Below are positions 46,580 to 58,996 of a stretch of DNA of 64,000 bases, piece after piece. The stretch spans positions 27,025,248 to 27,089,247 of the forward strand of contig CM038467.1 of the NCBI GenBank assembly GCA_021464415.1, in the 5' to 3' direction. Within the stretch, counting starts at the first letter, position 1; each line of letters starts with the position of its first letter. Both the position numbers and the translations under genes were made by a program. The notes below the pieces were generated by a model. The model saw only the letters and a program-made list of their open reading frames with translations, did not search any database and was not told the origin of the DNA. The DNA is from Lonicera japonica. Taxonomy: Eukaryota > Streptophyta > Magnoliopsida > Dipsacales > Caprifoliaceae.

Positions 46580-46705
46580 CTCTTTCCTTACTACAATAAC
46601 AAAGCCCCCCACCCCTTTCCATAACAACAAAATTCTAGGTGAGACTTGAACTTGGATCTTCTAAGCTCGGGTGACTGCCATAACTAATCATTTAGCCTGG
46701 CTTTT
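46580..46705 (-). repeat. SINE-like tRNA-derived repeat
   Basis: Read inverted it gives an A-box-like GGCTAAATGATTAGT, then AAGTTCAAGTCTCACC as B box. No tRNA fold with intact ends. Confidence 0.45.
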
Positions 46706-47224
46706 TACCATTCTTTCTTTTTATTGGAAAAGTATTTCATCAACCTAAAATATAGAACTGCAAGTTGCTATTTTGTTCAAATAACGACAAATAAGTTCTG
46801 TTCCTTTTCTTTTCTTTCTATTTTTCCAACACTAAGATCCATATTTTCTGCCATAACTTTTCCAGAATTAGAAACATCAACGTGGTCGTTCAACCACTGT
46901 AATCACCAAGATAAAAAATCTATAATCACCCTAGTCCACATAACAATATTCATATGCAATCAATGTTCAAGAAAATGGTGGCAAAACATGAACGTGTTGG
47001 TACGTTTAATTTGGCCAAAATCTTAGACATAAATCTGGGGTATGGAGATGTTTCCCTATTTCATATAATTGTTGTTAAAATGAATTTCACAAACAAGGGA
47101 TCTCTGCTATGAAACTAGGGATGTCACAATAATATACATATATAACATATAGAACATTAATGGAGATCACAATAATCTCTCAAACCAAGTGTTTGTTATC
47201 AACGAAAATAAAATCTCTCAACAC
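46706..47224. other. Intergenic, nothing recognised
   Basis: No gene or repeat structure supported. Confidence 0.45.
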
Positions 47225-47227
47225 TAA

Positions 47228-47484
47228 GACTCTGATTGATAACAACATAAAAAAAGAAAAATAAAAATATTTGATTTGTTAAAAAGTTAGAAAATAAGTT
47301 GAAACATGTGATAAAATACTCTTTATTTCATGCTCATTTTATTAGTAGATGATCTCCATCATTCATAATTTTGTGAAAAATTTCTCCATGAAAAAAGTCA
47401 CAAAGTAAGAAGACATCTTACCACATGTCTCAACTTATTTTCCAACTTCTCACATCATTTTCCATGTTGTTATCAGACGGACTC
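47228..47484. mobile_element. Harbinger-like MITE, family 2
   Basis: Ends GACTCTGATTGATAACAACA and, inverted, GAGTCCGTCTGATAACAACA; TAA at 47225-47227 and 47485-47487. Internal words (GTTAGAAAATAAGTTGA, ATGATCTCCAT) resemble the family at 20500 and 21231, so it is probably a distant relative. Confidence 0.78.
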
Positions 47485-47489
47485 TAAGT

Positions 47490-49430
47490 TTCTTGTAAGC
47501 CTTTGGCCTCCCTTTCAGTTTCTTACTCTATTTAGAATTCGTTTTCGCTTCAATGCTTTTTGCAAAAACGAACAGTAAACAGTTTTTATTAGTGAGTTCG
47601 CTGTTACCTTCCCTGCATATTTCGTTAATTTTATTTTTTATATTTACTATTATTAGGATAAAGTTTTCTAGTTAATTACTAGTAAGGGTTCTGTAGGAAT
47701 TAGTGGCTGGTTACTGACGAGTGACGACTTTGTTGACACTCATGTCTAAAGAGGATTACGATAACCCTTATATTTAATTGGTAAATATAATAAAATAATA
47801 ATAATAAAAGTGTCATTTATTTAAGCGTTGGAGCGACTATACTTCATTTGCATTGAAATTTAAGGTTTGGAAGACTAGCCAAAGTGAAGAAAATGCTATC
47901 TTGTTTGGCGATGCTGTAAAACGGGCTTTCCCGGGAAAATAGAAGTCGGAATTTCTTGATCTGATGAAAATTCAGGATTTCGGAAAAAGGGTTGGAGCCT
48001 AGAAAAAAGGAAGTAAAGTAAATATCTGGGAAGGTGTCTACGGAACTTTCTTGCAAAAAATATAGAAGAAATAGCTGAACTCTTTTTCCATTTATTAGGT
48101 TTCAAGCGCATAGGTATATGTATATATATGCTTATGCCGATTGTATGGCGTCTATGGGTCTTGATCATGAGGTCCCAGTTTGGTGTAGTTAGAAAGCTGA
48201 AATCCTTTTTTGTAACTTAGGAAAGTATTTAACATTTGGTACATTAATCTCTCTCCCCATATTCAGTGTAGATGTATAATTCAAATGCATTTAAAATATG
48301 ATATTTGGAACATTCTTTGAAATAAATCTCCGCTCTTCTACAAAGATAGTCCCACTTTGAATTTGGTAATTGTTTTAATAAACAACGAATTTCAATCTAA
48401 TCAATTGTCAGGGCAATTCATTTTCTATTATGAGATAAACTATATGACTATGCCTCTAAAATAAAATGGAACTTTCAATTTGAGACATGCAGAAAAGAAA
48501 TTGAGACTATCTTTTTGAGATGAAGATAGTAGCTTATCTTTCTTTATGTAGTCTTCTATAATAACCTTTACTAATGTTGATTTGTTAACCCCATTTATTT
48601 GACTTCGCGCTTTTGATGAACATCCCTGATTCTAACATCAAAAGTTATTTATTATGTTGAGATGTGATTCATTGATTATGTATCAGAAAGAAATTTAATG
48701 CTTAATTTTAGACATTTCAAAATTGCGAGCTCGAGTCTGCATTGCGTTTGTCATGTCATTTGTGCAGATGTACCATATATAATAAATAATTGCTTCGCTA
48801 GAGGCACGATACACATCATTTGATAAGTGAGGCACGATACACATCATTTGATATCAAAGCATGGTTGGAAAGCTCCTGCAAGATGTGTAACTTAATGTTA
48901 AGGTGAAAATTTATTTTTCGTGTATGATTATATCCACCCTCTTTCGATATATATTTTACCATTTCAAAAAAAAATTAAAAAAGGTTAAAATTATCAAGCA
49001 TCATCATCAGATATGATAGCTCATTAGCGTTATCATCACTGCAAGTTTTATGATAATGTATAGTTAAGGTAGAAAAATCCAGACTTACATATGGGGGATA
49101 TGTTTTAGCACTAAGACTAAAACACAAAAACCCCATTTTTATCACACACCAATCTAATACTGCACTTATTGAAGATGGATAACACAATCTCCTTCTTAGA
49201 ACAAACCCCAACAATAAGACAAACTGCAATCAAAGACATAACAACAGCAACAAATAGGATGTTACAAAAGCTGAATATCTTGGTCGTATTCTTCGAGCGC
49301 CACATTGAGACCACGGTTGCCGGTAAGTTGCCTGGTTCCCTATCTATTAGTGACATGCGAAACAAAGTTTTATTAAATATTTTAAGACAGTCGCTACATT
49401 TATAATTGAAATTTGCGTAACACCATACAA
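47490..49430. other. Intergenic, nothing recognised
   Basis: AT-rich with no supported gene. A near-perfect 30-base direct repeat around GAGGCACGATACACATCATTTGAT occurs at 48800 and 48828. Confidence 0.45.
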
Positions 49431-49536
49431 GGCCTCGTTCGGTTCAGGGCGAGATATTTTTTAACTTGCACGTTTAAGTTGAAAAAATTTCTTTCACCCA
49501 AGTGAGAAATATTATGCCCTGAACCAAATGAGGGAC
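49431..49536. mobile_element. Small MITE of about 106 bp
   Basis: GGCCTCGTTCGGTTCAGGGC at the left pairs with GTCCCTCATTTGGTTCAGGGC read inverted at the right. The ends resemble the Harbinger-like MITE at 17703. The flanking triplets (CAA and TAA) match only partly. Confidence 0.6.
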
Positions 49537-50053
49537 TAAAAGAACGGAACTAAGTAGTGGCCTCCAGTTACTTTTAAGTTCTGATCACAGCTGAAACTTG
49601 AACGCATAATTTAAGAGAAATATATTTATTTTAACTAAATAGACTAAATAGTTAAGTTCCTCAAATATATATATTTATTCAAGAGAAATACATTTATGAA
49701 ATATATAAATGTTATGTTCCTCAAATATATGTATATACACTGAGTGTCTCTCTAAGGGCATCCTTTCTTTAAACTAAAGAACAAACGACCCTTTCGAGGT
49801 GATATATAAATGATCGAGTATTTTGATGAAATTTGGTGAAGATCATCTCCACAATAGGTAGATCATCTCTACAAAATTTTATTAAAGAAATGCAGTCGGG
49901 AAGTGAGTGAGATGAAATATTGATGTATGTGCCTATTAGATGATTCCACTAAATTTCTACTATCGTAAATCATAATATATACACAGTTGTTTAAGCATGC
50001 CTGATATCAGATGATTCGAAAGTACTTCAAATTTGCAAAGGTTGAGGAAATTA

Positions 50054-53026
50054 CCCAAGGGAGCAGACAGGCTCAAGTCTTTCTTTGACCTCGGGATCTT
50101 GCCATTTCAATGCGTCCCACCAGCTTTGTTCCGCTTCAATGGAATGCAACATCTTTGCGACATCTTTATTGAAAGGCAACTCTTTCAAATTGGGACAGCC
50201 ATTTATCTGAAGCTTCTCTAAGGCAGGCCACTCAAGTGACCCGTAAGCACAAATCCTTCTTAAATTTGGCATATCAGCCAATACTAGTGTCTCCAGATTT
50301 GGGAGGAAATCGCGATATACTGTGGCATTATTCCCTGGTTCAACAAGTAATTCTTTCATTTGGGAACATTTCTCGATTTTCAGAGTCCTCAGTTTGTATA
50401 GGCTCCCAAACGGTACGGGGAGTACCTTCCAAATGCATTTCAATAGTGGCAACATCTTTATGTATAACTCTTCTAGGTTCGGTAGCAATGGGCTATCCAC
50501 CTTATCCGCGATCGCTCTTATTTGGTTACAACTTTCAATTAGACAACCTCGGACCTTGTACAGACTGGCATTCCCGAAATCGGATACGTACTCAAGCTCA
50601 GGGTGGTTAACCAATTCAAATGCTTCGGTTTCAGCAAGCACTTTAAGAATAGTCGAGGTACTGCTGGAGCCATTGCAATATCTCAAGTACCTGTCGTATT
50701 GGAAAAAATTTGGAATTTGAGGTGGCGTTGAGGTCGAGCATCCAATGAAAACTTGGAATGGTTTGGACATGGAGCCAAGGGTGTCTATTCTCCTAACAAA
50801 ACTCGTCAAAACATTGATTCTGGGAAAACTGAAGGTTGGAATACCGGCCACTAATTTTATGACGTCATCTTCCACACCACCTTCGAAGCAGAACTTAAAA
50901 GTTGTCAGCTTTGTCAAGGTAGCAGCTATCTTATCTATGACAACATTTTGCATCTCATTGCAAAGATGCTTGTACGATTTCACATCAATGATCAACTCTT
51001 CCAATGAAGAAATCTCGGATATAAAATTGCAATTACACAACACAATTTTAGTATCATTTCTGCAGCCAAAATTAGATAAGGACACAAGCAAACGCCTCAG
51101 TTGCAAATTCTTGAATTCCTCTGGTATTTTCTCAACTCCGCTTCCCCGCATATCAATCGCTTCAATGTTTCGGAGCTCTCCTATTTCAGAAGGAAGCAGC
51201 ACCAACTCAGTGCAACCATTTAAACAAAGCACCTTAAGACGGACTAGCTTCGATAGAGAGGATGGTAGTGACACGATTCTAGTAGAATCCATGTTCAAGA
51301 CCCTTAGATTTTCCATATGCTCAAAGAATAAACTAGGTATTATTCTCAAACATGGATTTTTTTGCAAAAAAAGTGTAGAAAGTTTTGAACAATCTGGGCT
51401 TTCAGGTAAGGTTTGCAACTCATTGTCAACCAAAGAAATCCACCTCTTCTCTTCCCAATGTTCCGCAATTGGAGGCTCTAGCAATGATTCACCAGTTTTC
51501 ACCAAATGTTTATGTTCGGTGCCACTAGTTGACATGTTAAATAAGGCCGCTCGTCGGATCAATTTGTGCATCCTAACATATTTCTTGGACACACACTCCT
51601 CGAGTAATGAAACCTTCTTAAGATCTTCCAATACCTGAGGCCCATATGCACGCACTTGTTTAGCATCGTCAACCTCACCATACAAATCTTCAGCAGCCCA
51701 ACAATCCAATAAACAATCTATATCAATGTCACTGTCTTCTGGATATATCGCGCTATGGAAAAAACAAGCCTTTTGGGCATCCTTCAATTGACCCGAGCAA
51801 AAATTCAACAATTTATATAGCGCCTTCATGGCATCATCTTGCTTTTCAGGCCACAATCTTAAGCTATTAAGTCCATCGCTCCAACTTTGAACACTGTCTC
51901 TCATTTTGAAAGCATTTGCAACGGTCCTTATCACAAGAGGAAGGCCGCCACAGTATTTGACTATTTGGTACATAACCCGCTCAATACGTTGGTCAACTCT
52001 GCGATTCGAGTTTTGACTTACAACATTTTTGAACATTTTCCAAGCTTCCCCGAGAGTTAACCTTTTCACCTCGATCACCCTATCCACTATTGAGTTACAA
52101 ACACCATCCACCGTAGTCGTCAATACAACTTTGCTACCATTCTCGTTGTTAAGATCGATTCCAATTTGATCCAATTCAAGATCTTCCTTGACATCGTCGA
52201 GAAGTAGCAAATACTTCTTGTCCCTCAACTCTTCCCTTATCACACAAGCAACTTCATTAATATCAGTATAGCCTTCAACGTTAAGTTTTAATCTTCGAAC
52301 AAGAGCCTGTTGCAGTTGCCCCGTGCTCAAATTCTCCCCGTCTTTGTCAGTAGAAACATTCACCCACAAGACTAAATCGAAAGCTTCAGCGAGTTTTTCA
52401 TGATTATTCAAGTTCTGCATTATCGCTGTCTTTCCTACGCCCACCAAGCCACGGACTCTAATACCTTTGACTTTGTCATTCGACAAAAAAGCCAATATAT
52501 CCTCCATTGGCTTTTGCAGTGTGGAAAATTCTGTGATATCTGGGGCTTTCATCTTGACTATCGGTTCAGGCTCTTTTTCGACTAGAATATCTGTTAACTG
52601 CATGCCCACCTCGTAGAGCCGACGCACAGCTTCAGTCTTAATTTCCATCTCTCTTCCCAGTTCCAAACCTTTGTCAAGCTTAAAGTTGATCTTTGATTTT
52701 CGGCATTTTTGCTTTTCGTACTTCTGGTTTATTTCATCCACTTCCACTTCAATCTTCCCTACCCGGTCAATCCAACTACTATACGTTTTTGTTCGCCTTT
52801 TTCTTGCGCTAAATCTTTTTAACATATCCTCATGATCGTCCCTTTTCGAGCATAGTAGTATCCTTGCTTCATTCAAATCAGCATGAATGGTCTCCAAGTC
52901 CTTTGAAGGTTTACTTTTGTCTTTCTCATCAGGTGCATTGTGAGCTTGCCAGACAGTGGCAGCTGCAGCCACAACATTAGCACCTGCTGCCACAACACCA
53001 GCACCTGCTGCCACTATTTCACCCAT
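50054..53026 (-). CDS. CC-NBS-LRR immune receptor (RPS2/At4g27190-like class), MHD variant MHK
   Basis: An intact single-exon frame of about 991 codons from the ATG at 53026. Upstream codons are also open to 53080, but a pyrimidine-AG acceptor precedes this ATG, favouring it. Numbering from the upstream Met: Ala/Gly-rich N-terminus; coiled-coil region about 60-165; P-loop GLVGVGKTA at 211-219; kinase-2 LLLLDDV at 291-297; RNBS-B GSKVVLTTT at 315-323; GLPL at 379-382; RNBS-D CFFHSAIYPED at about 439-449; MHK at 504-506 where MHD is usual; then LRRs (LPSSLSKLVRLKVLCLNGC) and the class-typical C-terminal SWWDALKW. Such proteins are intracellular sensors acting through ATP/ADP exchange. The Asp to Lys change at MHD is unusual and might alter nucleotide control. 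Its LRR and WW end resemble the broken LRR exon at 32105, but sequence identity looks low. Confidence 0.92.
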
Positions 53027-53080
53027 CGACAAACTCGGGAACCTGTAAAACACAATAAAAAGCGGCTGTGATGCAGGCAC

Positions 53081-54350
53081 AAAACCCCATTAGGGGTGGT
53101 TTCAAAAATCCTTTCCAAGAGACATTTTAATTGGGAGGGATTACCCTAATTTGTGTAACCCATTACAATTTATTAATAAAAATTCCGCTTAAATCCATGA
53201 CTAGAGGGGTTTTTTTTTCAAAAAAACAAAGGTACACAAAAGTTCTAATTTACATAACTTTCCAAACCATGCATAAATTACAGTTCACAGTGAATTCTTC
53301 TTTTCTTCAAATTAGCCAATGAATTGGTGAATGGTAGGTGTTATCCAATAGCAATTGGCTCCTCTAGAATGACGGAAATTATTCCAGAGGAGAGCTGGAA
53401 AGATCTACAATTCTACATCATTCATTAGTTAGAAAATTGACGGCTCAGACATTATTTTTTTATTTAGAGTTACTTACCTTTTGACCTCAATTTATTTCTT
53501 TATTGACATCCAAAGTTTACATTAATTCCCATTTGATACCTATTTAGACGATTTCCATCCAACCAACAAGTCAAACCATTAAGTACCTTTTATCTATATC
53601 TATATTTTATTTACATATAAAAATACAAATAAATTAAGTGTTTTTCCCCTTTTTTATATAGACAAATATGCCCTTTTCAATGTAGATTGCTCTTTTGGAT
53701 ATAAGTTTAACATAATTCTACTAAGACTCCAAGACTCCAAGTTTATTCAATTGCAAATAATAGCTTCTCGAGAGTTCTAGCAAATATTATTTCTAAGTTT
53801 GAATACCAAATAAAGACATGTTGCTTACGAATTACCATCAATCACAAAGATTCCCAATTATTTATATTTAATATTAGTCTACTTTACCATCATAAATTAT
53901 TTCATAGCATCACAGCCTGGTACATACTTTCCTTGAAAACAGGGAAGGCAAATATAAAATTTGAGGTAACAATTATGAAAATTCCTTACAGATTCTTATT
54001 TTTCTTTTTGATACTCATTTTTTTTTTGGCTGCAATGATAGTATCCCTGATTATATTATTCTTCATATTTTCATTTATTATTTATCTTTGATACATTTTC
54101 TTATATTTTATACAGTGCCTTATATATTTTATGGTATACAGTAGTTGGGTGTTTACAATACAATTCTATCCCAGTGCCTTGGTGTATGCAAATATAGAAG
54201 AAAAAAAATGATGTGGCCTTGGATTAGGATAACCTCCTCCCACTTAATTTTTTATGCACTGAAAAAGAGTAAAAAATGTATTTTGCAACATATATATAAT
54301 ATTGAGGGAGCATACATTTTGTTATATTAAATTGGGCTAGTTCAGCGCTT
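53081..54350. other. Receptor upstream region and intergenic DNA
   Basis: Next to the receptor, TTTTACAG just upstream of the ATG suggests an intron in the 5' leader. Beyond about 53.4 kb I see only AT-rich DNA without genes. Confidence 0.45.
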
Positions 54351-54359
54351 TGGAGGCCC

Positions 54360-54992
54360 ATGCGTCAGGCACCACCCGGTGGCCTAGAATGAAAGGAGCC
54401 AAGGAGAATGAATTGAACGGCTTACGTCAACACCACGCTGAGGACGATGGGAACTCGGCTGACTTTAATGAGGGACACGTGACTAGCACGTGAAAAGATA
54501 CAAGGAATGTGCATGAGAATATCACGGAATGTACAATAAAATTGAGGTGGTCCCCACCATATTGTGACAATTGTGGAATACCAAAATTAGTTCGCTATAG
54601 ATAATGACAAAAAAGTTGGAGTGTTATCCGAGCCTTACCCTCTTTGGTAATTTTACTGTAACCCTAATAAACATTTGTAATCATAATTCTATAAGTATAA
54701 ATATAAAAAAGGGTGGCTTACAACTAGGGATCCCCCTTCAAATTTAGAAAAATCTTGTGTAAAAAGAGAAAGCTGGTACTTTGTCTTTTTTTATTGAAAA
54801 ATAGTCTTGAGAGCCAATAACAAAATACACACACATAAAGGGTGGGGGTACTCTAGACCTATTATCCATTGGCTAGGGGAGAACCGTCTTCAAACAAAAA
54901 TCTCTTATTAGTTTTTGCATTATTTACTATTCCATCAAACTTATTAAGAGCCATTCTTCATTGTGGGTTGGTCAAACTTTTGGCCATTTACA
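54360..54992 (+). repeat. Probable 5' LTR (end) of a Ty3/gypsy element
   Basis: Contains a TATA-like CTATAAGTATAAATATAAAA at about 54690 and ends CATTTACA directly before a primer-binding-like site. Its start was not fixed. No matching 3' LTR was recognised before the window ends. Confidence 0.5.
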
Positions 54993-55010
54993 ATTGGCGA
55001 CGTTTGTGGG
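54993..55010 (+). other. Primer binding site of the gypsy element
   Basis: ATTGGCGACGTTTGTGGG closely follows the pattern TTGGCGCCGTCTGTGGGAA seen just after the 5' LTR in many plant Ty3/gypsy elements of the Tat group, with two substitutions. Confidence 0.6.
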
Positions 55011-55139
55011 AAACGAGAAAGAAAATCAATTTTTGGTTGTTAGTTTGTTACGTTGTTGATTTTTCCCAAGAAAGTTAATCACTAGTACAAACCAAAAGAA
55101 CCACTTCACAGATCTCTTAGACACAACAACTTGGTAGGG

Positions 55140-56460
55140 ATGGCACACTGCCACCCCTCCAGAGAAATGATAACCCGGTCCCACCTGCTAATCAGAGTAT
55201 AGAACAGGTTGATAGTAACTACAACGATCACAGTCTGGCCGCTGATGACTCAAAAAATAAAATAACCAAGTTGAGGTTGGAGAATCAAGCTTTACAGGCG
55301 TTTCTCAAGGAACAATTGAGAAAAATTATTTTAAGAAACAGAGAAGAGGAAGACACTGCTAACTCCTCTGTCAAACGACCACGCCCCGCCAAAACAAATC
55401 GAGTCCCATAAACCCCACAACATGTGCCTCCACAAAACCAAGTTGTTGAAAAGGCGAAGGAGATACATGTTTCTACGCCGGAGGTTTCGATGTGACTTAA
55501 AGACATAGTGTCTTTAAAAGACTGGAAGAGAAAGACGCTAGCCCAAAAACTTGGGCCAAGCATGATCTTAGAAGTTTGATCGATTCCACCATTGCTATAA
55601 AATATGTTATTCATAGCTCGAGGGACTTTGCACAGAGGTCGTCATGAGAACAAAAAGGGTCTCCGTTCATTCAACGTATAGCAGAAACAACTCTTCCCAA
55701 AAAGTTCTCCATGCCCAAGTTCAACATTTACAACAGATGTACCGATCATGTCAACCATGTCAGGTATTATTAACAAGTTATGGACTATTGGATCTCAGAC
55801 AATGTTATTATGTGTAGAATGTTTCCTATAAGCCTAGAGGATATAGCTCTCAGATGGTTTACTCAACTCCCAATTGGCCAAATAGATGATTTTAGAGAAC
55901 TAGCCGAGCAGTTTACGGAAAGATTCATAATCAATAGCCGAGTAATAAAAGGCCCGGAGGCCTTCACCAATCTGAGGAAGAGGAAAGATGAAACTCTTAG
56001 AGAGTATGCCTCTAGGTACTGGGAAGTGTTTCAGTAGGCTAAAGATTGTGACCTTCGATTTGCTCTGAACACATTCAAATATGGCTTACCCAAAGACATC
56101 AGCGGAATTTACAATTCTTTGATGATTGTGCCCCCTCAAACCTTTGATGAGTTGCTCTCAAAGATAAACGAATATGCTTGAGTAAAGGTTGATAAGATGG
56201 TGGTAGGGGAAAGTAGAAAGCAAGTAGACAATGGCGACAATGGAGACAATGGTATTGGAAAGTCAACAAATCAAAAAGGAAGAAAAATGAGGATTTCTCT
56301 AAAGTCAATGACAAAGGGTACAGGGGAGTCCACACGGTTTTCAAAAAGCCGATCCATAAGATAAGAACCAGCCTTTTTCGAATGGCCAAGAGAGATGGTA
56401 GTGACCTAGCCAGTCGAAATAAGCAGTTGAGGTGTTCGTACCATAAAGACCATTGGCACC
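55140..56460 (+). pseudogene. Gypsy gag, 5' part
   Basis: Begins with a Gln/Asn-rich and coiled-coil-like segment (KITKLRLENQALQAFLKEQL, about 55255). It then has the retrotransposon-gag core at 55780-56037 (FPISLEDIALRWFTQLPIGQ, FTERFIINSRV, LRKRKDETLREYASRYWEVF). After a TAG the same frame goes on with KYGLPKDISGIYNSL. It is cut at 56460 just inside a His/Cys-rich knuckle-like motif (CSYHKDHWH). Several stops (about 55410, 56035, 56178 and 56360) are present. Confidence 0.82.
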
Positions 56461-57049
56461 TGTGAACACCTCATTTTGTGACCCCCGCAAGAAACCTGAT
56501 TTCCAAAGAAATGAAAATGCATGCACAAGCATTCCTAAATGCACATGTGATACATGTCAAAGAATAAAGCCGAAAAGATCCCAGGATGAGAAGTTATGCA
56601 TGTATCACATGTATCACAAGAATAAAGCCGTCAAAACTCCTGAAAACTTGTGAAAGGAGAGTCACACATTTTCGATTATCCTCAAACTTTAAGAGTTTTT
56701 AGACATTACCATAAGGAGTAGCATACTCAAAAATTAGCTCGATCTGACGATCAGATCTCTGAAAATTTAGAAAACCATGAGTTTGTTTCAGGTGATCAAA
56801 TGGAGGCCTTCTCGAAGTTAAAATGGTCTGAAGTTTGGTCAGTAGATAAGTCTTATTGTGGGGAAGAACATATTCAAAGTTTAGCTTTGGCGGACATGGG
56901 ATCATCAAGAATCAATTTGTCTATCATGCAATTCTAGTCGAAATGTCCTTAGTAGCAAATTAAAATAAAAATAGGCCTTTCTGAATTCTGATTGATCTTA
57001 AATTTGGATACAAGCTAGAAAACATTTGGAGGGAAAACCTTCCCAAAAT

Positions 57050-57625
57050 TCAGGAAGATCCAACAGCTAAAAGTTCAATTGTCGAGGTTGTTGTACGCAA
57101 GTACGTTTCTTACGCGGGAACAAACTCTTTGTACCACGCCGAGGAGACCGAGTCCTTCCTGAACTCCGATCGTCTCCAATTATTTACATAATCTAGAAGA
57201 CTTCTACTGGAAATACATATCCAAAAATCAGTATTATCCAATGGTTAGAACTTTATTTGTCGTACAAACAATTGACTTTATCTACAACAAGTACCTTTCC
57301 TACGCGGGAATAAACTCTTTGTACCAATCCGAAGAGACCGAGTCCTTCCCGAACTCCGATCATCTTCAAATTTTTACAAGGTCTAGAAGACTTTTATTGG
57401 AAATACACGTCCAACAATCAGTATGATCCAACGGTTAGAACTTGACTTGTCGTACAAACAAGTGACCTTGTCTACAACAAGTACATTTCCTACGTGAAAA
57501 CAAACTCTTCGTACCAATCAGAGAAAAAGGAGACCTTCCCGAATTCTGATCGACCAGAAATTTTGACACGATCTAGAAGAATTCTATTCCCAACGCATAC
57601 CCAAAAATCAGCATGATCCAACGGT
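57050..57625. repeat. Three tandem units of about 190 bp in the solo LTR
   Basis: Recurring order: ACAACAAGTAC.TTTCCTACG (57098, 57288, 57478), AACAAACTCTT.GTACCA, CTTCCCGAACTCCGATC, TCTAGAAGACTT and CAATCAGTATGATCCAACGGTTAG. Located upstream of the TATA-like box, so probably U3. Confidence 0.88.
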
Positions 57626-57694
57626 GGTAAGGCTTCTTGATAAGCTCCAAGAGTCCTGGTTGCAATCTATTTTCTTTCTCTCCAAGCATTTTTT

Positions 57695-57720
57695 CAACTA
57701 TAAATAGACCCCCCTCCATT
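57695..57720 (+). promoter_or_regulatory. TATA-like box of the solo LTR
   Basis: AACTATAAATAGACC precedes a C/T-rich start-like stretch and lies between the 190-bp repeats and the probable R/U5 part. A plausible LTR core promoter; activity unknown. Confidence 0.55.
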
Positions 57721-58632
57721 AATATTTTTCATTAACAATCAAGTGAATTTCGTGGTACACACTAAGAGACCCTTATTCTCTCCCTCTAAGAAGGCTCAGG
57801 TATAATTTTCTCTCTTTTCTTTTATTTATTCGTCAGTCTTATAATTCATATTATTGTCTGCATAATTTCTATCACTTTATAACTTTTCAAAACCCTTTTT
57901 CAAATTATTTTTCAAAACCAAAGGTGTATAATAAACCCTAATCCAATTCCAAAATAGTATTATTACTTTTTTACTTTTTTAAAAGCCCGGATTAGCGGTA
58001 TTGTTATATGAAGAAATCGATAATCACTATTGTTATGAGAGCGCTAGTGCCATCTATACCAGTTTAATCAATAGACTATGGTACACGATCGGTCAAGTCA
58101 CCTCATATCATATCGAATATAAGATTCCACATCGAATTAGTTTTTGAAAAGCCCAATACTTTACAAAATCACTTGTTTCACTACATCTATTATTATTAAA
58201 CTTTTTTTTTCAAATCACACACACATACTTATTTTCAAAATCATGGGTGAACTACGAAACACATCGTTTTTATTTCATCCCCAAATTCTCGGTTTTTAAA
58301 GCAAGCACGAAAAGCTGTAAAGTAATAGTAATAGCATACAAGGGCTGAATTATAACATGTGTATCTCCTACTCAAGAGATCGAAAGGGCGAATTGGGTGC
58401 CTAACACCTTCCTAATTCGTAACTTAATCCCCGAACCTTCAAATCAACTAGTTTCGCATGCATTGTGTAGAAGAGGATATTTAGTCCATAAATACGTCTC
58501 TTTTACACAAACCTTTTTGTTTATTTAGTAAAACAAACTGGCGATTCTTATTCTTTTCAAAACTGATTTTCAAAGCAACAACAGAATTTCCGCCCACGAG
58601 GACCTCGAGCGTCGAGAACGCGGGTTCTCACA

Positions 58633-58996
58633 GCACCATACCGAGAATTGCAAAACCCTCAAGCAGTTTCTGGAGGGATTGGTGAAGAAGGGCCATCTGG
58701 TCAAGTATATGAAACTTGTTAAGAAGTCGGGGAAGAAAAATTTGGAAGATAATAGTAATGATGAGCCAGTTAGGAAATTGGTTAGCAAAATGGTAACTAG
58801 GGTCATAAATGCAATTCATGCTTCTACTAGCTCAAATAACTTAATCAAGAACGCGATTTGGTTAGAGAATAAAAAAGCACAGTGCGCTGAACAAGCATTT
58901 ACTGCAGAGGTGATGTCGATTATTGTGTATGAAAAAGAGATAAAGAATAAACATCCTATGAAATCACGTTCATGGATAGAGACACGAAGGGGGTAG
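58633..58996 (+). pseudogene. Gypsy gag, 3' part
   Basis: Continues gag after the solo LTR: HHTENCKTLKQFLEGLVKKG, then KYMKLVKKSGKKN, KMVTRVINAIHA and the AEQAFTAEV linker toward protease. A TAG at 58994 interrupts it. Confidence 0.8.

Larger units (their letters stand above)
56461..58632. mobile_element. Solo LTR, 2172 bp, inserted in gag
   Basis: Starts TGTGAACACC and ends GGTTCTCACA, so the ends form a TGTGA/TCACA inverted pair. GCACC flanks both sides (56456-56460 and 58633-58637), a perfect 5-bp target duplication. Deleting one GCACC plus the LTR rejoins the gag knuckle in frame (KDHWH then HTENC). It holds a triplicated 190-bp block and a promoter-like region with CTATAAATAGACC at about 57700. 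No internal retrotransposon genes remain, as expected after LTR-LTR recombination. Confidence 0.95.

Noticed and set aside
50236..51638. Plus-strand frames up to 297 residues
   Set aside because: Antisense shadows of the intact NLR; no recognisable domains.
57241..57426. 61-residue frame
   Set aside because: Lies inside the 190-bp LTR repeat and is not conserved as a frame in the other units.
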